Assembly: GCA_015227615.1 (NCBI GenBank)
Contig: JAALGZ010000010.1
Coordinates: forward strand, 868,001-932,000
Reading direction: 5' to 3'
From: Labyrinthula sp. Ha
Taxonomy: Eukaryota; Sar; Bigyra; Labyrinthulida; Labyrinthulaceae
Length of the DNA: 64,000 nt
Position numbers and translations under genes: made by a program. The notes beneath the pieces are model-generated. The model was not told where the DNA came from. It ran no database searches and saw nothing but the letters and a program-made list of their open reading frames with translations. Positions 19,950-31,030 of this stretch are shown one piece after another (the stretch's first letter is position 1; each line of letters opens with the position of its first letter).

Positions 19950-21232
19950 ATGTATTATGGTACAGGAGCGGGAATGACAGAAATGAACCCTAGATATGAA
20001 GGGCAACTCCCAGAAGTTCCTTATACTAGGCATGTGTTCTTTAAAGCAAAGGAAGAACAAAAGATTAGGAGTAAAAAAAAGGTTTCTCATTGTAATTGGA
20101 CTGATTATGTTCACAACTATAATCACAGCTATTCTGGTGATGGCTTCTTCTACAGAAAATGATAGTATAAAATCTTCAACTAATAAGAATGCAGTATCGG
20201 AATATTAATCTCCTGGTAATAATGGGGAAGAATTGGAAGAAGAGAACAACTTTATTCCGCCAGAGATTCTTCTGCTTTGTGAAGGAGACCCAACAGAAAA
20301 ATTCAGAGAATTAATTGCTGCGAATACAATTGCGTTTTCATCTTTCAGTGGTTTCCTAAGAATCCTTTCAAACCAGTTAAAGAAACTATCATTGGATCTA
20401 TTCAATTTTTAATCCTGACAGCAGAAATTGTGGCACCTGGAGCTTTTGATTACATTAATGAGGAAGATGAAGAGTATTTGTCTCATTTTATGGTTGATAG
20501 TCAAGTAAACTTTTTTGCAAACCAGGAAAATATTTTTTTCACAGAGTTTTCTCTAACAAGATCTGAGTTTGATATTTTCCCGGTTAAGATTAATTTACGC
20601 CGTGTTGTGTTTGATGGCTTATCAGGGTTTACGCCATCCGAAACATTTATTAGATTTCTCACTGCAAATCCAATTCATACTTTGTTATTTCGAAATTTCT
20701 TTGATGACGAAGATGCATTTGTTTTTCAAAATACAATGAAAGAATTTAGAGGGAAAATAACTTTTCAAAAGCTTGATCTATCTTCACCCCCAGGGGTGTT
20801 TTTCATAAATACGAATATTGTTATAATTATTTCAACGCCTTTTTTAAGTAAGTTTATCAAGTTTGATTCTGAAGAGGCGAGTATCTCTTTTTCTGATAAT
20901 AGTCGCGGAACTCTTGCTCTTATTACTGATGATGCTTTTGAAGGTCAAGCAGAAGTGTTAATTTCCCTTGGTTTTAGAGAACTATTATCTTTTTTTTTGA
21001 AATAACTAAAGCGATTTTTGATCTAAATGTTGGATCTCTTGATCTTCAAGGTACTGAAATTAAAACTCTTGGGGATTTCGACTTTTCTGTGTTTGAAAAC
21101 TTGACAAAGTTGAATTTTCAAAATTCACCACTTCAACCTCAGATTTGTGAAGATATTGAGGCACTGATTGAAAGAAACAGATTTAAAAGAGATGTTCAGT
21201 TCTTGGGATTTAGTCTTGTGTGTATTTTATAA
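19950..21232 (+). pseudogene. decayed single-pass membrane LRR-like protein gene
   Basis: Reading begins at ATG 19950 with a basic cytosolic segment and changes frame at the A8 run 20073-20080. It then enters a clear membrane helix (IVIGLIMFTTIITAILVMAS). A nonsense TAA lies at 20206-20208, a further shift at the T5 run 20406-20410, then an open stretch to about 21003. A shift at the T9 run 20990-20998 leads to a last open stretch ending at TAA 21230-21232. The ectodomain has irregular leucine-rich-repeat-like strands (KITFQKLDLSS, GSLDLQGTEIKTL, LTKLNFQNSPL). Joined, it would be a type II-like protein of roughly 420 residues. Ligand and role are unknown. The same plan recurs at 49.9-51.0 kb. 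Homopolymer lesions could partly be assembly errors, but the TAA is not homopolymeric. Confidence 0.6.
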
Positions 21233-22210
21233 ATAGTTAGAATCCATTTTTGAGTTGTTTAAAGATATAAATTAGCTAATAATTTATAAGTATATCTTAG
21301 TAATGTTGGTAAATCAACAGTTAATAGTTCTTGAAAGACATAGCACTTTATTTTATTGGACCAGTTTTTTTAAAGGAAAGAAATTTAGCTATATTAGATG
21401 AAAAAAGCTTTCAGGATGTAATCTAAGTTTCTTGCTAAAGTTTGAGTGAGAGAAGTAAATAATTTAGAATTCATGTTCAAACAAAACTATTAACTTAGTA
21501 AGTGACAAAAACTCTTAAAGTTCACATTAAATGTGCAATATTTCTTCCATGAATAGCTTTTTCATTGAAAATTAAGCCAGAAAGTGAGATCTTACTACCT
21601 AGGCTACTTATATCCTAGCTTTTTCATACATATTTTCTAAGACCATTAAGAGGGAACGATAATCTGATAAAAGTGAATATGTTAGGCAACCAACTTATAC
21701 GGCAAAATTTAACAACAATGAAATATCAGCGAGTTGATCTTTGAACTCTTATGCCATATGTAGATCTTGCTACTACATTGTAAAGATTTTGAAATAGAAT
21801 TTTCTATCAAACCACAAAGCATTCTTGTAAAATATCGGTTCCTCCATTAGCGAGTTTTTATTATTGAATTCAAAAAAGCGTTTGAATATACAGAAATATA
21901 TGAAATAAATACATTCACTCGCAATCTCTAATCTAAGGTCGTTCTAACCTATGCAACTGGTCTTTCTAAAGGGTATTTTGAAATAAGACTGCAGAAAATA
22001 TATTACAGCCATATCAGTACAATGTTACATTACTCTAGTTCAAAATATGGAAACTGCAGAAATCTTTGTCCTATGAAGTAGTACAAGACATTATTTATAC
22101 AACAGAATACCCAATGTATATGGTAGCACTTTTTCGACAGTTGTTTTCAGCACTTCTATATGCAAAGTTACCTATTGTATTTAAAATAAATTCTATCACC
22201 TGAAGAAAAG
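21233..22210. other. intergenic, no gene recognised
   Basis: AT-rich spacer between the decayed LRR gene and the small membrane-protein ORF. Nothing supported. Confidence 0.5.
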
Positions 22211-22534
22211 ATGAACCAAACGTTGAAGAGGAGTAAAGATGTGATGACCGGATGGCATGACGTAGAGCTTACAAGATCAGCTAGATACTTAGGTTTAGAG
22301 GAGTATAAAGAAAAAGTTCGTGCAAAAAACTCTTCTATCCTGATTGGAGTTGTGATGCTAGGTGTTGCACTTGTTCTACTAATTGCGATTTGGGAAACAA
22401 GTACAATAAATTTTAGTCGAGTTGGTTCTCGAGATGAGAACAATGAATATGAGACTAGTCATGAATACGAATACATTAGCAACAATAGTTACCAGTATGA
22501 AGGAGAATTTGCAACTAGAGCTACTCTTCCGTAG
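22211..22534 (+). CDS. small single-pass membrane protein, unknown function (possibly truncated)
   Basis: 107 aa from ATG 22211. The N-terminal about 40 residues are charged and basic. One membrane helix spans about residues 42-61 (SSILIGVVMLGVALVLLIAI). The tail is acidic and tyrosine-rich, with repeated EYE-like steps. The head plan (short cytosolic domain, then one helix) matches the N terminus of the decayed LRR gene 1.3 kb upstream. After the UAG at 22532-22534 the same frame stays open for another 43 codons, so it may be a nonsense-truncated member of that family. No homologue recognised. Confidence 0.45.
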   Translation: MNQTLKRSKDVMTGWHDVELTRSARYLGLEEYKEKVRAKNSSILIGVVMLGVALVLLIAIWETSTINFSRVGSRDENNEYETSHEYEYISNNSYQYEGEFATRATLP

Positions 22535-25500
22535 GAAACTTGCTCTCTAAACTTGGGTCTGCGACTTACTGGAGTTACCCTAACTACTTCACAATTGAAG
22601 TTTTATCTTTTGTTGGATTCTTGTTTTAACCCCTTTTGCAGAATAAGCCCGTCCTTCCACAGCTAAAACAACACTAGTCAACTGTCTTTCTATGAGACAA
22701 GAGCATAATAAAAAAGTTCTTAAATTTTCGATCATAGTTTTGATAATTCTTTTTCTCTCTTCGAGTATGGTGAGTCATTTCGTAGAAGTTAGAAACCCAA
22801 ATACTTTAAATTAATCGTCAGTTAATTTCTTCTCATCAGATTGAAGATGTCTTAAGGCCTTTTCGTGGTGGTAGTCAACAGTTGAAATGACCATATCAGC
22901 TGCAACTAAGGTCTACTTTGTTTCATAAATGAAAACTTGAGTAGTAAGTCCTATACTAATTCCTAAGTTAAAAGATTATGTGCCATTCTGTACAATATTA
23001 CAGTTGAGATCAGAAAGAGAGGAAATTCCATAAACAAATGGTAATAATCCAGTAAGAACTGGTAAGATATACCATTGGATTTGCACCTGTATGAAACTTC
23101 ATCGTTATGTGTTGGTTAAATGTAAAGTGAGTATATGGGTAACTTATAGATAGAACATTATGTATCGCTATTGGGGAATTTTGGTTAATGTGAAAATTCC
23201 AGGTAATTCAATCCTAAGTTGCAGTAACTATCATAATAAGAAATAGAAGAATATGGCTCAATCAAGAGAGCCAAGGTGCCAACAGTATTTGTCGAAGCCA
23301 AATAGCATATAATAATCATACGAAAAACTATCCATGAAGGGACAAATCACATTGGGGGTTTCATTAAATGAAGTTCAATTGCCTTGGAACCCTTTCCAAT
23401 GTTAGATCTGCAAAGGATGTTTTCGGTTTACAGGCACAAGGGTACTTACTAACAAACGAGACTAGGTTCTGTATACCTAATGTCTTTAGAGAGTCAATAA
23501 GCTCTATACAATATGTACCAGACATATAGAATTGTTAGATTTCCTATTTAGAAATCAATAAGAGAAGGGATTAAGTATTCATTTTATTTTATTTCCCCTA
23601 ACAATAACCTTTTTCAGTTGTTTGGACTTCTCTAGCTCTGTATCAACTAGCAGACACCTCGTATATTCGAATTTGCACACATTTTAATGACTCCATCAAA
23701 GATAACTTTGGAACGCAAGGTTTGTTAAAAGAGCATATAGTAGTATATATACTCTTGTCCTAAATGTCACACCAAAGTTATTAAAAAGCCAAGAGGACCA
23801 AGTCAGTATTGTACGACTATAAATTTGGCTACACGTGGTAATAGAATATAAACTTGCTAACAAAACTCAACTCATGATATTTTAACAGAATCGAGACTTT
23901 ATTTTATATAAAATCTGAATGAGTAGTGTCATATCAAACGCATATGTCTTCTTGCATTGTATATACCCGAAGTTAACAAATACAGCTCCCCCGCGTCAGC
24001 CTCTTCTAAAGGCAAATAATGGTTCGCAGAAGGAGGAAGCAAGGCCAATACCACAATGCTATAGATTCTAGTAACTCCTCCACTCACGGGTGGTGAATTT
24101 ATCTGTAATTCTTTTTTTCAGCATGCTAATAATATCTAGTTGTAAAAAATGTAATTTATTACAATTAGATCTCACACAAAATGTTGAAGATTGTTGTTCG
24201 TAAATCATGAGAAATATTACAATTTTCGTCTTGCAGCCAGATAATTAATGATTTTCAACATTGTATTAGAAAAATAGTTGGCTGTTGCTTCTATGATTTT
24301 ACTCTTCTGTTAGCGATGAAATTGTTTCTACTGCTATACATTATTTCATCTCTACAAGTTCTGTTAGTACCTATATATAATGGCCATGGATACTCCTAGT
24401 TGAGTAATATGATCATCTGCCCTAGTGTGATATCCCCTGATTCTCCATGTCTCAGCAACTATCATAAATAAGTTGAGGGTCAAGAAGAATTTACCTGATC
24501 ATCAACATAATTTTAATCCTAAACTATATCTAAATCAGCTATATTGGAATTTATTAAAGCGAACATAAATTAAAAAAAATGTTGTTAAGACCGTAGGCGA
24601 TAACATATTGTGTACATAAATATATCGCCAGTGACATTTTTTCGCTATATATACATAAATGTTACTTATGTTAGGAATATTTTAGCCATTCTGATACTAT
24701 ATTTTCCAGTTCTGTCTTCTTCTGTGCAAAAGTTAAATAATAAATGCCCAAATAAAAAGTTAATATATATATGTATATATATATATATATGTTTACTCCC
24801 TCTAAGCTTGAATCAAGTTCAATAAAGTATATCAGCAGTAGCAAACTATCTTCATGAATATTTTTCAATTTGCCAGTAGAATCCCCTTATTTTACAAATC
24901 TCTTCAACAGTTATTATTATTGTTTATGTTTTATTTGGTTCCTAGAATGTCTAAATATAAATTACAATAGGTCATCCCCACATAAAGGTCTAATTTCAGG
25001 TTATAATTGCCAGAATTTTACGCATTTTGGTTTATAGCTCTAGAGCTTTATACTTCTGTTTTTTGTAAGTGTGATATGTTAAAGCTAAGAGTATAGTTAT
25101 AGACGAAATTTATCTCTCGAAAAATGGTTGAAGCAGCACAACGAATACAGAAATGACTACTGTGTAAGTACTATCTGTGCACCGGTGCCCCAAAACAAGA
25201 TTGTTTTTTAGAAACAACTAAACCGTATTTCTCTAGAACCAGTATGTTTTGAAAACTCGTATATATACTCAAGTCGTGCCTCTAGCAAGTTCATAGGCGT
25301 ATAAATAAAGTTTTACTTTTTCATGAATTCGTGTATCTTTGTTTCACCTGGCTGTATATCGGAAGTATTATGTTAATATGTATTATGAATCAAGCGATTT
25401 CAAGATTCTATTGTCTTATTTTGGAAATTAATTCTTAGAATCAAACAGGTTAATGAGCCCTTGCTGTCTTATTATACCACAAATTAAATCTTGGCAGTTT

Positions 25501-28500
25501 TATGGATTCCTCTAAATCTGGTTCTATCAAAGAGCTTCCTTTTACCTGAGCAACATATGGTAACATTAAAGCATATTTGGTCTATATCTACATTTGTTTC
25601 TCACTGGAAATATATTTTTGAAACTACAGAACTTGCATGTAGCCAATTCAGAAGTTTTAAAGAATAAATCGAGTTTTATTAGTGATAATATAACGGTGGG
25701 AGTGAATGTAGCAGCATGTTTGTGACAATAAACAATCCATATGCCATGAAATTATTATAGTTGTTTCCTAGGCTCTGACTTAAAGATACATATTGTAAAT
25801 ACAGTATCAAATATGGTTTAAGAGGCTATTTTATCATAACCATTTCGAATTAACTGTAGCCCAGAAATCAATTTGCGTTCTTGAAGGTGTATGTATAACA
25901 ACCTTAAGGGCTTACGCAAATGTGTTATTAGTTACCCAAAGCTCGCCTAACAATAGAGACGAGCTTAATTATTAGGAATATAGCTTTGTACAGAGTAATA
26001 TTGAAATATATATTAGATGCATAGGGATCTAACCACAAGAAAAAAGTACTCGGATGTAGCTTCGTAGGTATCTTGATGATTCACCAATTCCCGCCAAGAG
26101 TTAACTTTTTTCAAACTATATGTGGTTAGCGTCTTTCATAATTTTTGGTACCCTTAGGTTAGATTGGCTACATTACGGATTGGTACTGAGTTGAAATCTA
26201 TGAAGATTTAAATCTACAAAATCACTTTCTTGTTTATGTTATCATGTTTCTAGGAACATTTTCAAATCTTGGATATGTGAATAATTGCTTGGACTATTCG
26301 CTGAATTAAGTTTCTAGAAGCAATATATACTAATAACTTTGGTTTAGCTCTCTCTGTTAGTGCAATTAAGTTTATGTTTAACGTTGTCTCACGGGTATTA
26401 TCATCTATGGTCGTTACATTCTGCTAGTTAGAAGCAAGTATGTCCTCTTTTAGCTTATTGTTATTCATAGAATCTCATGAGGTTCTTTATATAGGACAAT
26501 ATATAGTATATTCACATCGCATACATCTAAATAAAGGAAAATTTGACTGCGAATAAGTTAGTGCTCTTCATACTTGATAAAAGCTTGTAGCTCTATATGA
26601 CTAAGAATAAATCTGTTATCACAAATGCATCATAATACCTTAAGAAATACGAGGAGAAGCACCGTTATTGCCATTTCACCTGTATGTGCATCAAAAAAGG
26701 AATGAGACATCTGCAGAGGATCTATTTTATTCCTACATGGTTTCCCGATGTATAGCTAGTTTATGAAGCAGCGATGAATTGTAATAAAAGAGAGATTTCC
26801 CTGAAATCGGGATCTATTGGGTTCAAAATAAAAGCTAGAACCTCAATCAGGAAAAGGTTACAAGTTAATCTGACTGAAATATTTCATGGCATTGATTGCG
26901 TGCTGCAACCTTGCAGAATGACTCTAAGTAAATGCAAATAAAGCTTAGTTCAAAACGTTATGGTGCTATGCAGAGTATGGCGGGTGTCATGAAATGGAGT
27001 CGTGATCATAGTTTTTTCAATATAGAAATCCCTTTGTGGGAGCACTTTGAGTTAACCATATTTTCAGAAATAAAGAAGATGACAAGATAAGAATGGCAGT
27101 CGCAATCAAACTAAGGTAAGGTTAATAAGGATAAATAGCTTCAGCTTTCCATATTTTCTTGAGCATTTATGTTCAAAGCTTTAAGGGAATAATATTTCCT
27201 TTTTTTCATATGAAATTAGAAGATCCTAATCGTATTGCGTATCTATGGGTATAAAATCTGTTGCTCGAAATGAAGATATATCGTATAGTTAGGTCTCACT
27301 CAAACCGCTAACCTTACTCCCTTTTTCAGGATCCAGGGCTTGTTCTAAACTAATATGAGTTCATTGTTACTTTAATTTTTTCATGTTCTCTGGAAAATTT
27401 ACAAACCTAAATTTATAGTTAATGCCTTGTTGGGTAGTTAATCTGCTTTGGTATCTTTTATGCAGTTTTTTCTACTACGTCGTGCTTCCTGAAAAATGAG
27501 AATTACAATATCCCACACCTCAATGTATAGCTAAATCGCTTTTGATTAGTTTATCATATATAAACTTCCTAATACAACTTTGTATTTTAGTTTCCTCCAC
27601 AGAATAATAAAATACTAAGTTCATGGTCTATACGTCCTTCTAATCAGGGTATCCTTGTCTTACCTTCAGTTCCCTTGTCCAACACTACAGGAAAACTTAG
27701 CCACATGTAGTTACACTTTGCTACCTAGCTCTGCTCTTTTTTTGCTTACAACCTCAATATTTTGGGCAGTATATATTTTGGGTGACATAGATTTCTATTC
27801 TTGAGTTGAGAATACCCTTTACACATCCCATCTCAAAATTCATTTCGGATTTTTTTCATAGAGCTGAATTTGTTCTAAAAGTCCAGCTCATGAAGTGAAC
27901 GAACATTTTTCATTAATAATTCAGTTTCAGAGATGAAACTGTCAGTTTTTATGTTCATACCCCTTTTCTCTAAAATGGGGCGAGGTTGAATGATCAAAAG
28001 TTTTATCAGTGAAAGGTATCTGGGTTTGAAATTGCTGTATTTTTTTTTGTTTGAATGTAGAATTGCTTCGTGCCTGTTATGGTATGAGACGTCTAATTTC
28101 GTTGAATGTGTTCCTATGAGTTAAAAGATGTTACTTCACGCCTTCAGGAGGTTCCCTGCTTCTGATAAGCCATCAATTAGCTTCATGTGGGCCTAGAATC
28201 ATCAAGATGCGCAAGGAACTTTACTTTGGATTAAGAATTGTTTTTTGGAAGCATCTTAATAGTTTGCTCTCCTCAGTATGTTTTTCTGTTGCAATAGCTT
28301 TTCCTTCAACACAAATATTCCCAATCCTTGTTTAATAACTTCGTATTAAGCTCTTTTTTAGGACTTAACTATGAGAAATGCCTCCATGGTGATTCAATTT
28401 TTTTCCTATGATTTTACTCAATGAATATAAGAACTGTAAAACATTACTTGATGCAATAAAGTGTCAGCATCATGACTTGCTGGTACCATTACTTTATTCT

Positions 28501-29605
28501 ACTTAACTCGCCATTTCACTGGCTATATCTGTCCATTTTCAATTTTTATATTTCGCAAAATTGCGCAATCTACCCATAACAAATGGCCTGAAGCAGATCA
28601 GCTCAGTGAGACCCAGCTCCATTTGCATTGGCTTGTTTGGTGTTATTTGCAAGGAGTACTTATGAAGACATGCATATAGACTTTAAAGACAATTATGAGT
28701 AATATGCTATCTCTATTAAATAACCTGAGAAAGTTGATTTGGATAAAAAGGAGAGCTCCCAAACCCAGAAGCATACTATTTTCCTATTTATGAATCATAA
28801 TTAGTTTCTATGTCACCCTGTGCATCTTTGGAGTTGCACTCTAACTGGTTAGCTTTCAGGTAAGAGGATATTCAAGCTTTAACTCGTTAAAGTCCTCAAA
28901 ACTTTGTTAACTCATGTTACCCAATCACTGTTGTAAACTTTTCTTTTAAAGTCACCAAAATATATTGTCCCAAAAGAAGCTTATTTGGTAGCACTTGATT
29001 CGTTTTCTTTTACCCTGATATATATTCAGCTGTCTCTTCTAAGGCCTAGGACTCTTCTCGAACTGGGGGATAAGAAGCAGAGTGTATTTATGACGCGACC
29101 CATAGATTTTATTCATAAAAGACCCAGAAGCAGGCCGTAAACGAAATAGGTCCAACTCCTCAAATATCCCCATAATCAAGTGGCCAGTACTTAACGGTCA
29201 ACGCATCAGAATCTAAAGCATCAACATCAATAGTATATTACCGTAATATTTTATATAATTTTTAATTATTAGTGAACAGTTATAAATAAATGGAAAAATA
29301 TACGAAACGTTAGTTTACCATTATTTTGATACAGTAGTTTTAAATAATGCCAGAAATCAGACCAGAAGGGGCTATGAAAACCGAAATTTCTTACCCTAAT
29401 ATTCTTATAGCTGGGAAATACGGTAAGAATACCAGATAACAGACTCGATCCATTTCCCGAAAAAAACCAAACAGGAAATAGTTTACGAAAAGAACTACAT
29501 TGAAAAACTATTCAGACATACTTGCAATTTCTGGTTTAATACGATAAAAACCAGAACCAAAACTTTCATATTTAAATTAGCTGAAGCTTTTCAAATAATA
29601 TTAAC
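22535..29605. other. 7-kb AT-rich intergenic region
   Basis: No gene, RNA or mobile element I can support on either strand. A TA-rich microsatellite lies at 24763-24790. Short ORFs have no recognisable composition. Some patches (for example around 24000-24080) look slightly coding-like but have stops in every frame. Confidence 0.5.
24763..24790. repeat. (TA)n microsatellite
   Basis: Alternating A/T run of about 28 bp broken by a single G. Confidence 0.8.
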
Positions 29606-31030
29606 ATGAAAAGTATAGCCAAAACTCTACCTTGGGCCTTTTTCCTACAAGCAGATGTTTCTGAATCGAGGAATATTTTCCAGTTGAAAGCTCCAAATAT
29701 GTTTAACGTTGTGGTAAATGGACAAACTACAATTGGATTAGGCCATCAGTTTAACTTGGCAAGAGCTGCTCGTTCTGATGCAAATCCATTTGGTCTCGCA
29801 TTCGACAACGCAAACAACGCATTAGGGGATGTAGATCTTATCTGGGAAGAAATTTGTAATGAAGATTCTGATGGAGACGGTCTTAGCAATGGGGAAGAAC
29901 TCTGTGATCCTGGATGTACCTGGCGTCCTGGTGATGACGATCCAGATTGTGATGAAGGAACTTTTCCAACTCATCCAGGTTTTGCAGATGAGAACATTCA
30001 GGATGTAGGAGTTCCTCAAGTAGTTCAAATTCACGCTGCTATGATGATCCTTGCTTGGGCTATCTGCGCACCTGTTGGAATTATTTCAGCAACTTTGTTT
30101 AAGAAAAATGCTTCTGGAAATGTTCTTTGGTTTTTGGTTCACAGAGTACTTTTGTCTGCGGCAGCTGGATTAACAGTATTGGGTTTTTTAGTTATGGTAA
30201 ATGATAGAGGAACTGATATTATTTTTGAAAGTATTGATAATCATCCAAGAACTGGTATTGCAGTTGTTGCATTTGCTGTTTTGCAACCTCTTTCTGGATT
30301 TTTCAGAGTTCATAAAAAAAAAGGAAAAGGAAAAAGTGTTCAAAGATTAGTTTGGGAACTTCAACACCAATGGACTGGAAGGATCACGGTTATTCTTGCA
30401 GTTGCTAGTCTAGCTTCTGGAATTCAAATTGGGTTTGATAATGATACTGGAGGAAGTTTTTTGATTGTTGTTTTTGGAATTGTATCTCTAGCAAGTTTTG
30501 CATATGTATTTTTATACAGAGAACCACAAATTAAAAAAAGAGAAGCTGCTGAATATGAAACAGAATACAATAAAAGTTATTCAAAAAAGAAAGAAGTTCA
30601 AGGAGAGAATTATTTAACTACTGAGGCTGCTGTTGAACCTGAAAGAGAAAGTTATCAAAATGAAACTTTTGCAGATAGAACTTTGGTTCCATCTGTACAA
30701 TCTAGTCGACCTGCACAGAGTTATAAGTCAGAACAAAATTATGCAAGAAGTCCAGTTCCATCTCATACAGGTAGAGTTGGTGATCAAACACCAAAAAGCT
30801 TTAGAAGCTCAGTTGCAAATATTACAAAAAGTTTTCAAAGAGCGCCATCTCAAAGTGCATCGTCTGGATATATTTCTCCAAGTCCTGAACCAATTCCTGA
30901 AGAACAATCTATTCCGTCCCGTCAGAGTTCCCAACACTCAAACTTATCTGAAGAAGAAACAGAAGTTCCAGAGAAACGAGAGGTGACCCCAAGTGGTAGA
31001 AAAAGAGATTTTAATGATTTTGATGTTTAG
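29606..31030 (+). CDS. temptin-like domain + cytochrome b561 membrane protein (copy 1)
   Basis: 474 aa. After a short N-terminal hydrophobic segment, a secreted domain (about 28-135) carries conserved Cys residues and a calcium-binding-like loop DSDGDGLSNGEELCDPGC (87-104), as in temptin-type Cys/Cys domains. Five membrane helices follow (about 143-166, 173-199, 217-234, 258-277, 283-304) of the cytochrome b561 type. Four histidines are positioned to bind two hemes: H143, H179, H213 (NHPRTG) and H254 (QHQWTG). The cytosolic tail of about 165 residues is Ser/Glu-rich and ends in TPSGRKRDFNDFDV. By family, a transmembrane electron carrier, for example a ferric reductase; the lumenal partner is unknown. 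A paralogue lies 2.9 kb downstream on the same strand. No introns. Confidence 0.88.
   Translation: MKSIAKTLPWAFFLQADVSESRNIFQLKAPNMFNVVVNGQTTIGLGHQFNLARAARSDANPFGLAFDNANNALGDVDLIWEEICNEDSDGDGLSNGEELCDPGCTWRPGDDDPDCDEGTFPTHPGFADENIQDVGVPQVVQIHAAMMILAWAICAPVGIISATLFKKNASGNVLWFLVHRVLLSAAAGLTVLGFLVMVNDRGTDIIFESIDNHPRTGIAVVAFAVLQPLSGFFRVHKKKGKGKSVQRLVWELQHQWTGRITVILAVASLASGIQIGFDNDTGGSFLIVVFGIVSLASFAYVFLYREPQIKKREAAEYETEYNKSYSKKKEVQGENYLTTEAAVEPERESYQNETFADRTLVPSVQSSRPAQSYKSEQNYARSPVPSHTGRVGDQTPKSFRSSVANITKSFQRAPSQSASSGYISPSPEPIPEEQSIPSRQSSQHSNLSEEETEVPEKREVTPSGRKRDFNDFDV

Noticed and set aside
23990-24100. GC-richer patch with a 30-codon coding-like run
   Set aside because: Ends quickly in stops in every frame and has no neighbouring support.
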